Source: an uncultured Acidimicrobiaceae bacterium
Lineage (GTDB): Bacteria > Actinomycetota > Acidimicrobiia > Acidimicrobiales > MedAcidi-G1
NCBI GenBank assembly: GCA_913054115.1
Contig: CAJXIS010000157.1
Coordinates: forward strand, 1-5,743
Length of the DNA stretch: 5,743 nucleotides
Reading direction: 5' to 3'
In this document: in pieces, positions 1 to 5,743 of the stretch
Position numbering within the stretch: the first letter of the stretch is position 1
Layout of the letters: every line of letters begins with the position of its first letter
Translations under genes and position numbers: made by a program
The notes under the pieces: generated by a model
Seen by the model: only the letters and a program-made list of their open reading frames with translations
What the model was told of the DNA's origin: nothing
Database searches by the model: none

Positions 1-52
1 CGATCACCCCGGCGCCGATGATGATTGCGTCGTAACGCTCGTTCTCGCTCAT
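1..52 (-). CDS. FAD-dependent oxidoreductase, N-terminal fragment (runs off left edge)
   Basis: Only the first 17 codons are present, starting at the ATG at 52-50 and cut by the window edge. The peptide reads MSENERYDAIIIGAGVI: a short polar lead, a hydrophobic beta strand (residues 9-12) and the start of a GxGxxG dinucleotide-binding loop (G13, G15). That is the usual N-terminus of an FAD-binding Rossmann fold in the glycine/D-amino-acid oxidase (DAO) superfamily and its relatives. A GAGGA ribosome binding site (63-59) sits six bases upstream, which fixes the start. The gene lies downstream of, and in the same direction as, the dimethylglycine dehydrogenase-like gene, across a 155-base gap. 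From that context a sarcosine or other amine oxidase/dehydrogenase is plausible, but the fragment only supports a nucleotide-binding N-terminus, and other Rossmann flavoproteins cannot be excluded. Confidence 0.75.
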   Translation of the reverse strand, partial: MSENERYDAIIIGAGVI

Positions 53-58
53 TGCAGG

Positions 59-63
59 TCCTC
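59..63 (-). promoter_or_regulatory. ribosome binding site of the left-edge oxidoreductase
   Basis: GAGGA on the minus strand, with a six-base spacer to the ATG at 52-50. It is a good Shine-Dalgarno match, and it supports this start and translation independent of the gene upstream. Confidence 0.6.
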
Positions 64-79
64 AGGTCTTTCGCTTCGG

Positions 80-93
80 GTGGCCGCAGCCAC
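80..93 (-). other. short perfect hairpin upstream of the left-edge oxidoreductase
   Basis: On the minus strand GTGGC and GCCAC are separated by a TGCG loop, giving a perfect five-base-pair stem. It lies about 28 bases upstream of the ATG at 52, in the presumed leader or spacer RNA. No run of T follows, so it does not look like an intrinsic terminator. It may be a processing or regulatory structure, or simply chance in GC-rich DNA. Confidence 0.25.
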
Positions 94-105
94 TCCGGAT
101 ACCGG

Positions 106-174
106 TCGTTTCAGAGGTACTCGTCATCGCAGAGGCACTTCGCTTCAGGGATGTTGTGTCATTTCAGGGGCATT
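106..174. repeat. imperfect direct repeat array, four units of 16-19 bases
   Basis: On the plus strand four units begin at 106, 124, 140 and 159. Their first 12 bases are TCGTTTCAGAGG, TCATCGCAGAGG, TCGCTTCAGGGA and TCATTTCAGGGG, giving a consensus near TCRYTTCAGRGG followed by a loosely shared YAYT. A fifth, more diverged copy (TCGCTTCGGGTG) lies at 71-82, 35 bases before the first unit, which is about two repeat periods. The spacing (18, 16, 19) is not a multiple of three, so this is not a repeated peptide. The array fills most of the gap between the dehydrogenase stop and the next gene. An array of protein-binding sites or a structured leader are possible roles; neither is shown by the sequence. 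Confidence 0.55.
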
Positions 175-196
175 GCCAGGTTCGGCGGGAACCGGC
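175..196 (-). terminator. hairpin after the dehydrogenase gene, possible U-less terminator
   Basis: The minus strand reads GCC-GGTTC, loop CCGCC, GAACC-T-GGC: an eight-base-pair stem with one bulged T and a five-base loop. It begins 11 bases after the TGA stop of the dehydrogenase gene. No T-rich tract follows, so a classical intrinsic terminator is not supported. A terminator lacking a U-tract, or a 3'-end stabilising or processing hairpin between two co-transcribed genes, fits the position. Confidence 0.4.
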
Positions 197-207
197 GATC
201 GGCAGGC

Positions 208-2652
208 TCAGCCACGCATCCGTTCGCCAGCAGGATCGTACAGGGCCTCCAGTTGGAGGCGTGCGGGACGCATCTGGCCGAGTATCTCCACCTCGAATCC
301 GCCGTCGCCGGCTGATCCATCGGCCAGAGGTGTCGGGATGTAGCCGAGGGCCACGCTGTTCCCGGTGTGGTGGGCGTAGCCACCGGAGGTGACGAAGCCC
401 ACGCACGCACCGCCGTGGAAGATGGGTTCGTCGTGGATGGCGTCGGCGTCGGCGTCGTCCACGTCCAGTACCAGCGTGACGAGCTTCCTGGCCGGTCCAC
501 GTTCCAACTCGGCCCTGGCGGCCTCCCTGCCGATGAAGTCGGCAGCCTTGTCGACCTTCACGAACCGGCCCATGCCTGCCTCGGCGGGGGTGAAGTCCGG
601 GCGGAACTCCAGGTTCCAGACGCCGAATCCCTTCTCCAGGCGCAGGGACATGAAGGCCCGACCACCGAACGGCGTCACGTCCAGGTCCCGGTCACCGGCC
701 CGTCCGGCCTCCATCACCGCCAGCCGCAGGGCCTCGTGGTGTTCGCCGGTGCAGTACAGCTCGTAGCCCAGCTCACCGGTGAACGACAGTCGGGCGGCGA
801 TCACCGGCACCCCGCCCACCGTCATCTCCCGGAGGTCCCGGAAGCGCATCCCGTGGTTGGAGACGTCCTCGTCGGTCAGGCGGGCCAGCAGCTCGCGGGC
901 GTCCGGCCCGGAGATCGACCAGCCCAGGAGGTCCTCGCTGCGGTCGGTGAGCGTCACGCCGTCGGCGGGGAGGTGCTGCAGGAACAGTCGCATCGTGATG
1001 GCCGGCATGGAACCCGAGCCGAACAGCACGAACCGGTCATCGGCCAGGCGACCCACCGTCAGGTCGGCGGCCAGCTTCCCGGCCGGCGTCAGGATCGGCG
1101 TGAGGGCGAGCCGGCCCACCTTCGGCAGGTGGTTGGCCAGGATCCCGTCCAGGAACCCGGCTGCTCCGGGACCGGACACCTCGTACTTGGCGAAGTTGGC
1201 GATCTCCAGCAGGCCGACGCCGCTACGCACCGCCCTGCACTCCTCGGCCACCGGCCCGAAGGCGTTGGATCGGCGAAACGAAGGTGTCTCGACCTGTCTG
1301 GGCCCCTCAGGAGAGAACCAGAGGGCGTGTTCCAGGCCGAACGATGCGCCCCACACCGCACCCTGGGCATCCAGGGCGTCGTACGAGGGCGTGGTTCGCC
1401 ACTTCCGGGCAGCCGGCAGTTCCTCGTTGGGGTAGGTGAGCATGAAGCGTCGCCGGTAGTTCTCCTGGGACTTCAGGTACGTGTAGTCCTTCGTGGCGAA
1501 CCCGCCGAACCTCGCCACGTCCATGGCGTATACGTCCATCTCCGGCTCGCCGTTCAGGATCCACTGGGCGAGGCAGAGGCCGACCCCGCCCGCCTGGCAG
1601 AACCCGGCCATCACCGCACAGGCAACCCAGTAGTTCGGGATGCCGGGGACGGGCCCGATGAGGGGGTTGCCGTCCGGGGCGAACGTGAACGGGCCGTTGA
1701 TCACCCGGGCGATTCCGGAGGTCGCCAGGGCGGGCATGCGCTGCTGTGCCAGCTCGATCCGGTCGGCGAACCGCTCCAGGTCGGGCGTCAGCAGGCGCAT
1801 TCCGAAGTCCAGCGGCGTGGTGTCCGCCGCCCAGGGCTTTCCGGCGTTCTCGTAGGTGCCCACCAGCAGGCTGTTGCCCTCCTGGCGCGTGTAGACGCCC
1901 CCCTCGTAGTCAATGGTCACCGCCAGCTCGCCATCGTGGTCGATGATCTCCTGGAGTTCCTCGGTGATCACGTACTGGTGCTCCATGGGGAGCAGCGGCA
2001 GCTCGATGCCGACCATCCGACCCAGCTCCCGGGCCCACAGGCCACCGGCGTTGACGACCACCTCGGCGTTGATGACACCGTGCTCGGTGTGGACGTTCCA
2101 CGAGCCGTCGGATCGCTGTGTCAGGTCGTGGACCGGGTTGTTGCGGATGACCTCCGCTCCATGGTGGATGGCCGACTGTGCGTAGGCGTTGGTCACGCCC
2201 GACGGGTCGACGCTCCCGTCGGCCGGCTCGAACAGCGCACCCAGGTACTCGTCGGTGTTGATGAGCGGGTTGAGGCGCTTCACCTCGTCCATGGAGATGA
2301 AGTCGGCGTCCATCCCCATGTACCGGGCCTTTGCCCGCTCCAGCTTCAGGTAGTCGAGTCGCTCGGGAGTCGACGCCAGGTAGATGCCTCCCGGCCAGCG
2401 CGTGCCACACGAGACCCCCGAGAGGGCCTCGATCTCGGCGTACAGGGCGAGGGTGTAGGCCTGCAGGGAGGCGATGTTGGGATCGGAGTTGATCGTGTGG
2501 ACGACCCCGGCGGCGTGCCAGGTGGAGCCGGCGGTCAGCTCGGAACGTTCCACGAGCATGCAGTTCGACATACCCATCTTCGCCAGGTGGTACAGCACGC
2601 TCACCCCGGTGACGCCACCGCCGATGACGACCGCGTCGACCCGTGTCCTCAT
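208..2652 (-). CDS. dimethylglycine/sarcosine dehydrogenase-type flavoprotein with C-terminal GcvT-like folate domain
   Basis: An 814-residue protein of the DMGDH/SARDH family, which oxidatively removes N-methyl groups (dimethylglycine to sarcosine, or sarcosine to glycine) and passes the one-carbon unit to tetrahydrofolate. The N-terminus has the FAD Rossmann loop GGGVTG (residues 11-16). At 41-49 AGSTWHAAG contains the histidine (H46) that carries covalent FAD in this family. Residues 200-230 (from VNAGGLWARELG) and 327-358 (DGNPLIGPVPG, then a Gly-rich segment) complete the oxidoreductase fold. Residues about 390-450 (NYRRRFMLTYPNEELPAAR, GAVWGASFGLEHALWF) match the central FAO_M linker domain. 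The C-terminal half, about 455-814, is GcvT-like: SFTGELGYELY at 623-633, and GFVTSGGYAHHTGNSVALGY at 752-771 in the GcvT C-terminal barrel. Length is in the usual range of about 800-850. The ATG is preceded by a GGGGA six bases upstream and lies 21 bases after the mttB stop, so the two genes are very likely co-transcribed. No signal peptide is seen, so it is probably cytoplasmic. Dimethylglycine, sarcosine or a related methylamine cannot be distinguished as substrate by eye. Confidence 0.93.
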   Translation of the reverse strand: MRTRVDAVVIGGGVTGVSVLYHLAKMGMSNCMLVERSELTAGSTWHAAGVVHTINSDPNIASLQAYTLALYAEIEALSGVSCGTRWPGGIYLASTPERLDYLKLERAKARYMGMDADFISMDEVKRLNPLINTDEYLGALFEPADGSVDPSGVTNAYAQSAIHHGAEVIRNNPVHDLTQRSDGSWNVHTEHGVINAEVVVNAGGLWARELGRMVGIELPLLPMEHQYVITEELQEIIDHDGELAVTIDYEGGVYTRQEGNSLLVGTYENAGKPWAADTTPLDFGMRLLTPDLERFADRIELAQQRMPALATSGIARVINGPFTFAPDGNPLIGPVPGIPNYWVACAVMAGFCQAGGVGLCLAQWILNGEPEMDVYAMDVARFGGFATKDYTYLKSQENYRRRFMLTYPNEELPAARKWRTTPSYDALDAQGAVWGASFGLEHALWFSPEGPRQVETPSFRRSNAFGPVAEECRAVRSGVGLLEIANFAKYEVSGPGAAGFLDGILANHLPKVGRLALTPILTPAGKLAADLTVGRLADDRFVLFGSGSMPAITMRLFLQHLPADGVTLTDRSEDLLGWSISGPDARELLARLTDEDVSNHGMRFRDLREMTVGGVPVIAARLSFTGELGYELYCTGEHHEALRLAVMEAGRAGDRDLDVTPFGGRAFMSLRLEKGFGVWNLEFRPDFTPAEAGMGRFVKVDKAADFIGREAARAELERGPARKLVTLVLDVDDADADAIHDEPIFHGGACVGFVTSGGYAHHTGNSVALGYIPTPLADGSAGDGGFEVEILGQMRPARLQLEALYDPAGERMRG

Positions 2653-2673
2653 GCCGGATCCCCGGTGGTCGGC

Positions 2674-4197
2674 CTAGTACCAGGCATCTTCCATCGAGGC
2701 CTTCCTGCGGTCCACGAACTCGGTCAGGGCCTCGTCCACCCCGGCGGCCATCGGCGGTGATTCGTGATTGGCGAGGCGGGCCTTCCAGTCGGCGTTGGCC
2801 CGCTGGCGTGCGTCCATCTCGCCCTCCTCGTGCCACTGCTCCCACGACACGGCGTCGCCGAAGGTCGCCTCGTAGTAGGCGTGCTCGTAGTTGGCGAGGG
2901 TGTGGGCCGAGCCCAGGAAGTGGCTGCCCGGTCCCACCTCGTGGAAGCCATCCATGGCGAAGGCGTTCTCGTCGAGGGCCATGCCTCGCAGCAGTACGTG
3001 GGTCATGCCCAACCGGTCGTTGTCCAGCACCAGCTTCTCGTAGTCCATGACCAGGCCACCCTCCAGCCAGCCGGCGGCGTGCAGGACGAAGTTGGCTCCG
3101 GACATCATCGCCGTGGACAGCGAGGTGGCGCTCTCAGATGCGGCCTGGGCGTCGGGCAGCTTCGAGGACGTGAACGAGCCGCCGCAGCGCAACGGGATGC
3201 CGAGTCGCCGGGCCAGCTGCCCGACTGCGAAGTAGGCCAGCCCGGCCTCCGGGGTTCCGAACGTGGGGGCGCCGGACCGTAGTGACATGGTGGTCAGGAA
3301 GTTCCCGTAGATGGCCGGCGCACCGGGACGGACCAGCTGGGTGAGGGCGACGCCGACCATGGCCTCGGCGTGGGCCTGGGCGACGGCACCCGCCGGCGTG
3401 ACCGGCCCCATGGCGCCACCCAGGATGAACGGGCAGATGACCATCCCCTGGCCGGCGGCGGCGTAGTGCCGGATCACCTTGGTGACCGCACCGTCGTAGA
3501 CCAGCGGCGAGTTCACGTTGATGTTGGCCATGATCACGCAGTGGTCGTCCAGGTGCTCGGCGCCGAACACGATCCGGGCCATCTCTATGGAGTCGAGTGC
3601 CCGCTCGGGTGCGGTGATGGCCCCCAGCGGCGGCTTGGTGGAGTGCCTGAAGTGCAGCGCCAGCATGTCCAGGTGGCGCTTGTTGACCGCCACGTCGGTC
3701 GGTTCGCAGATCACCAGGCCTGAGTGGTGCGTCCACTCCAGGGTGTGGTTGATCTTCACCAGGTCCTCCAGGTCGGCCATCGTGCCGTACCTGCGTCCAC
3801 GGTCCAGGTCCCGGACGAAGGGCATGCCGTAGCCCGGGGCGAACACGGTGTGGTCACCTCCGATGGTCACCGACCGCTCCGGGTCGCGGGAGTGCTGCAC
3901 GAACTGGCCGGGGGTGGTTCGCTTCACGATGTCGGTGACCAGGCCCGGGTCGAACCGGAGGCGCTGCCCGTCCACGGTCGCGCCGGCGTCACGGAACAAC
4001 TCGATGGTGACCTCGTCGCCCCAGATCTCGATGCCCACCTCGGCGAGGATCCGGTCGGCGTGCAGCTCGATCAGGTCCAGGCCGTCCTCTTCGAACAGGT
4101 CGTAGTAGGGGATACGTCGCTCGAGCTTCTGGATGACCTTCACGCCGCGGTCGCGTGAGCGCCTGCTTCGGTCGCCCCTTCGGCGGGTGGCGGTCAT
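2674..4197 (-). CDS. MttB-family (non-pyrrolysine) quaternary/tertiary amine methyltransferase
   Basis: A 507-residue member of the trimethylamine methyltransferase (MttB) superfamily, TIM-barrel enzymes that move a methyl group from a methylated amine to a cobalamin protein. Supporting segments are the Arg-rich N-terminal tail (residues 5-18), HADRILAEVGIEIWGDE (46-62), FAPGYGMPFVRD (119-130), the 250-265 stretch GMVICPFILGGAMGPV, and GGSFTSSKLPDAQAASES (339-356). The C-terminus EFVDRRKASMEDAWY looks complete. No TAG occurs inside the frame, so this is not a pyrrolysine enzyme. Non-pyrrolysine relatives of known function include MtgB (glycine betaine), MtpB (proline betaine) and MtcB (carnitine). 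With a dimethylglycine-dehydrogenase-like gene directly downstream, glycine betaine is the most natural substrate guess, but this is inference. The start at 4197 is chosen over the in-frame ATG at 4296 because GGGGGA lies eight bases upstream and the extra 33 residues do not resemble the family. The stop codon is TAG. The partner corrinoid protein is not in the window. Confidence 0.9.
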   Translation of the reverse strand: MTATRRRGDRSRRSRDRGVKVIQKLERRIPYYDLFEEDGLDLIELHADRILAEVGIEIWGDEVTIELFRDAGATVDGQRLRFDPGLVTDIVKRTTPGQFVQHSRDPERSVTIGGDHTVFAPGYGMPFVRDLDRGRRYGTMADLEDLVKINHTLEWTHHSGLVICEPTDVAVNKRHLDMLALHFRHSTKPPLGAITAPERALDSIEMARIVFGAEHLDDHCVIMANINVNSPLVYDGAVTKVIRHYAAAGQGMVICPFILGGAMGPVTPAGAVAQAHAEAMVGVALTQLVRPGAPAIYGNFLTTMSLRSGAPTFGTPEAGLAYFAVGQLARRLGIPLRCGGSFTSSKLPDAQAASESATSLSTAMMSGANFVLHAAGWLEGGLVMDYEKLVLDNDRLGMTHVLLRGMALDENAFAMDGFHEVGPGSHFLGSAHTLANYEHAYYEATFGDAVSWEQWHEEGEMDARQRANADWKARLANHESPPMAAGVDEALTEFVDRRKASMEDAWY

Positions 4198-4205
4198 CGT
4201 GCGTA

Positions 4206-4211
4206 TCCCCC
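4206..4211 (-). promoter_or_regulatory. ribosome binding site fixing the mttB-family start
   Basis: GGGGGA on the minus strand, eight bases before the ATG at 4197-4195. It favours this start over the in-frame ATG 99 bases upstream at 4296. Confidence 0.5.
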
Positions 4212-4269
4212 GGAGTCCGTGCTGGTACTGCGTGGGCGTCAGCGGCTCCGACCTCCCGGTGGGAACGAG

Positions 4270-4296
4270 AGTATGAAGCGTCCGGCTGTGGCGCAA
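4270..4296 (-). promoter_or_regulatory. possible promoter for the methylamine cluster
   Basis: On the minus strand TTGCGC (4296-4291) and CATACT (4275-4270) resemble -35 and -10 boxes, separated by a rather short 15-base spacer. CATACT differs from TATAAT at two positions. Transcription starting just after would leave a leader of about 65 bases before the ATG at 4197. The match is weak, but it is one of the few candidates in this GC-rich divergent region. Confidence 0.2.
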
Positions 4297-4307
4297 TGGT
4301 CCTACCA

Positions 4308-4346
4308 GACCGGTCGGTACGGGAGGCCCGGACCGGGGCGGTACCG
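4308..4346. repeat. nested inverted repeats upstream of kynureninase
   Basis: Three symmetric elements are packed into 39 bases: the palindrome GACCGGTC (4308-4315), a CGGTAC (4315-4320) matched by its reverse complement GTACCG (4341-4346), and between them CCCGGACCGGG (4327-4337). They lie directly upstream of the kynureninase start and overlap its candidate -10 box, where an operator would be expected. GC-rich DNA makes short palindromes common, so a regulatory role is only a suggestion. Confidence 0.3.
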
Positions 4347-4347
4347 T
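4342..4347 (+). promoter_or_regulatory. candidate -10 box for a leaderless kynureninase transcript
   Basis: TACCGT fits the TANNNT -10 pattern and ends seven bases before the GTG start at 4355. That spacing would put the transcription start at the first base of the start codon. No convincing -35 box is visible. A leaderless mRNA would explain the lack of a good Shine-Dalgarno sequence upstream of the GTG. Confidence 0.3.
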
Positions 4348-4354
4348 CGCCGGC

Positions 4355-5638
4355 GTGTCTCAGCTTCCCGATGGCGCCTCTGATCTCGCCGATGCCGCGG
4401 CCCTCGACGCGGCCGACCCGTTGGCCGGGTTTCGCGATGCCTTCGTCCACGCCGAAGACGAGCCTGACCTGATCTACCTGGACGGCAACTCGCTCGGACG
4501 CCTCCCCGTGGCCTCGGTGGCCCTGGCCGCCGAGGTGGTCGAGGCCCAGTGGGGTCGACGCCTGATCCGAAGTTGGAACGAAGGCTGGTTCGAGCTGCCG
4601 ACCAGGATCGGCGATCGGTTGGCAGGCGTCGTGGGCGCCGCACCCGGCGAGGTGGCCCTGGCCGACAACACGTCGGTCTGCCTCTACAAGGCGGCGGTGG
4701 CAGCCCTGCAGGCCCGCCCGGGGCGGACCCGGATCCTCACCGACGACCTGAACTTCCCGTCCGACGTCCAGGTCCTGCGGGCCGCAGCGAGGGCCGCCGG
4801 GCCGGACCACGAGGTGGTGGTGGTGCCGTCCGACGGGGTGCACGGACCGCTGGACGGACTGCTGGCCGAGATGGACGACGGTGGGGTGGCCCTGGTGTCG
4901 CTGAGCCACGTGGCATATATGTCGGGATGGTGCTGGGACCTGGCCGCCGTCACCGCCGCAGTGCACGAGGCGGGCGCCCTGGTGCTCTGGGACCTCTGCC
5001 ACTCGGTGGGGGCGGTCCCCATCGACCTCGGGGCGGCGGAGGTCGACCTGGCGGTGGGTTGCACCTACAAGTACGTGAACGGCGGGCCCGGGTCACCGGC
5101 ATTTCTCTACGTGTCGGCCGACCGTCCTGAACTGGTCAACCCGATAGCCGGCTGGTACGGCAGCGACGACCCGTTTGCCTTCGACTTCGACGCCGGTAGG
5201 GCCCCTGACGTGAGTCGGTTCCTCACCGGCACACCACCCGTGTTGTCCACGGCGCTGGTCGAACCGGGCGTCGACCTCCTGCTGGAGGCCGGGATGGACC
5301 GCCTGCGGGCCAAGTCGGTTGCCCTCACCGAGCGGTTCATAGCCCTCGTCGACGAGCACCTGGTGCCCCGGGGCTTCGAGCTGCGATCACCCCGCGATCC
5401 CGACCTGCGTGGGGCGCATGTCTCGTTGTTCCACCCCGACGCGTTGGCGGTGGACCAGGCGCTCATCAACGAGGAGTCGGTCATCCCCGACTTCCGCCCA
5501 CCCGACCTGCTGCGGTTCGGGTTCGCCCCCCTCTACGTGCGATATGCCGACGTGGACGAGGCGGTGGCCCGTACTGTCCGGGTGGTGGATGGCGGCGGCA
5601 TCGACCGCTGGAGGGACGCGAAGCCGGCCGTGCCCTAG
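4355..5638 (+). CDS. kynU: kynureninase
   Basis: A 427-residue PLP enzyme of the aminotransferase class V fold that hydrolyses L-kynurenine to anthranilate and L-alanine (or 3-hydroxykynurenine to 3-hydroxyanthranilate) in cytoplasmic tryptophan catabolism. Family motifs appear in order: YLDGNSLGRLP (41-51), the phosphate-binding ADNTSV (103-108), NFPSD (133-137), WDLCHSVGA (212-220) with D213 expected to contact the PLP ring nitrogen, CTYKYVNGGPG (236-246) with K239 as the Schiff-base lysine, GWYGSDDPF (266-274), RFLTGTPPVLS (288-298) and LLRFGFAPLYVRYADV (385-400). Length fits bacterial KynU (about 410-430). The start is GTG. The reading frame is open upstream only to a TGA at 4274, with no other ATG, GTG or TTG start between. 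No clear ribosome binding site precedes it. It is divergent from mttB by 157 bases and appears functionally separate from it. Other kynurenine-pathway genes, if linked, must lie outside the window. Confidence 0.95.
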   Translation: MSQLPDGASDLADAAALDAADPLAGFRDAFVHAEDEPDLIYLDGNSLGRLPVASVALAAEVVEAQWGRRLIRSWNEGWFELPTRIGDRLAGVVGAAPGEVALADNTSVCLYKAAVAALQARPGRTRILTDDLNFPSDVQVLRAAARAAGPDHEVVVVPSDGVHGPLDGLLAEMDDGGVALVSLSHVAYMSGWCWDLAAVTAAVHEAGALVLWDLCHSVGAVPIDLGAAEVDLAVGCTYKYVNGGPGSPAFLYVSADRPELVNPIAGWYGSDDPFAFDFDAGRAPDVSRFLTGTPPVLSTALVEPGVDLLLEAGMDRLRAKSVALTERFIALVDEHLVPRGFELRSPRDPDLRGAHVSLFHPDALAVDQALINEESVIPDFRPPDLLRFGFAPLYVRYADVDEAVARTVRVVDGGGIDRWRDAKPAVP

Positions 5639-5670
5639 GGGGTTTGACGGGCGCCTGCGCGGGTCGCCGA

Positions 5671-5702
5671 CCGGGTCAGGTCAGGGCAATGGCCGGGTCA
5701 GG
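5671..5702. repeat. 10-base direct repeat downstream of kynureninase
   Basis: CCGGGTCAGG occurs at 5671-5680 and again at 5693-5702, with a further overlapping TCAGG at 5680-5684 and a variant GCCAGG just after. The second copy also forms part of a small hairpin, TGGCC-GGGTCA-GGCCA (5690-5705). The stretch sits 33 bases past the kynureninase stop. No T-tract follows, so it is not a classical terminator. Its function is unknown and it may be chance. Confidence 0.3.
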
Positions 5703-5743
5703 CCAGGCCCGCTACCGGCACCACACTGCACGTGATCTCGGGT
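5698..5743 (-). CDS. possible C-terminal end of a convergent gene (partial)
   Basis: On the minus strand from the right edge, one frame reads PEITCSVVPVAGLA and ends at TGA (5700-5698). Twelve of its 14 codons end in G or C, as in the confirmed genes here, whereas the neighbouring frame that also stays open shows less bias. The 14 residues are too few to assign a family. If real, the gene converges on kynureninase with a 59-base gap. Noncoding DNA is an equally fair reading. Confidence 0.2.
   Translation of the reverse strand, partial: PEITCSVVPVAGLA

Noticed and set aside
53..207. A glycine riboswitch in the gap before the left-edge oxidoreductase.
   Set aside because: Short resemblances (CCGAAG-like and CTGAGG strings) do not assemble into the conserved aptamer core, and no tandem aptamer layout can be drawn by eye.
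367..2760. A 797-codon plus-strand open frame antisense to the dehydrogenase gene.
   Set aside because: It is the mirror of a high-GC gene with strong third-position bias. The translation has low-complexity His/Gly/Val/Arg-rich composition and no recognisable family motif, while the minus strand encodes an unmistakable flavoprotein.
1910..2845. A 311-codon minus-strand frame overlapping the mttB-dehydrogenase junction in another frame.
   Set aside because: Its Arg/Gly-rich translation has no motif, and it overlaps two well-supported genes on the same strand.
4198..4296. An N-terminal extension of the MttB-family protein beginning at the ATG at 4296.
   Set aside because: The added 33 residues do not look like the family, no good ribosome binding site serves that ATG, and a GGGGGA lies eight bases before the ATG at 4197.
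3989..5002. A 337-codon minus-strand frame spanning the divergent intergenic region and the first half of kynureninase.
   Set aside because: It runs antisense to kynureninase and out of frame with mttB, carries no family signature, and is explained by base composition.
5639..5743. An intrinsic terminator after kynureninase.
   Set aside because: Only small GC-rich stems are present and none is followed by a T-tract, so termination here cannot be supported.

Overview
This is a GC-rich bacterial chromosomal window (roughly two-thirds G+C by eye, strong preference for G or C at third codon positions). It carries a three-gene minus-strand cluster for demethylating a methylated amine, and a divergent plus-strand kynureninase gene. 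The long spurious antisense reading frames are what such base composition produces. The gene content and a GTG-started, possibly leaderless gene would suit a high-GC marine-type bacterium such as an actinobacterium (Acidimicrobiia-like) or an alphaproteobacterium. I cannot decide between these from the sequence, and nothing in the window marks the lineage directly. I see no tRNA, rRNA, CRISPR array, insertion sequence or phage gene.

Minus strand, read right to left. The cluster begins with a non-pyrrolysine MttB-family methyltransferase (2674-4197). After 21 bases comes an 814-residue dimethylglycine/sarcosine dehydrogenase-type flavoprotein with a C-terminal folate-binding GcvT-like half (208-2652). 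A 155-base gap then holds a hairpin just past the stop codon and a run of imperfect direct repeats of about 16-19 bases. The last member is the first 17 codons of another FAD-dependent oxidoreductase that runs off the left edge (1-52). Together the genes suggest stepwise removal of methyl groups from a quaternary amine such as glycine betaine: an MttB-type corrinoid-dependent step, then one or two oxidative, folate-linked demethylations towards sarcosine and glycine. The substrate is inferred from family and context. No corrinoid protein or corrinoid reactivase is in the window.

Plus strand. A 157-base divergent intergenic region (4198-4354) separates mttB from a full-length kynureninase gene (4355-5638), whose product cleaves kynurenine to anthranilate and alanine. 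All the usual kynureninase motifs are present. Its GTG start has no good ribosome binding site, but a TANNNT hexamer lies seven bases upstream, which fits a leaderless transcript. It has no obvious functional tie to the methylamine cluster. The last 105 bases contain short direct repeats and possibly the C-terminal end of a convergent gene.

The points most worth a second look are the gene combination in the cluster, the repeat array at 106-174, and the in-frame TAG arrangement between the MttB-family gene and the dehydrogenase gene.
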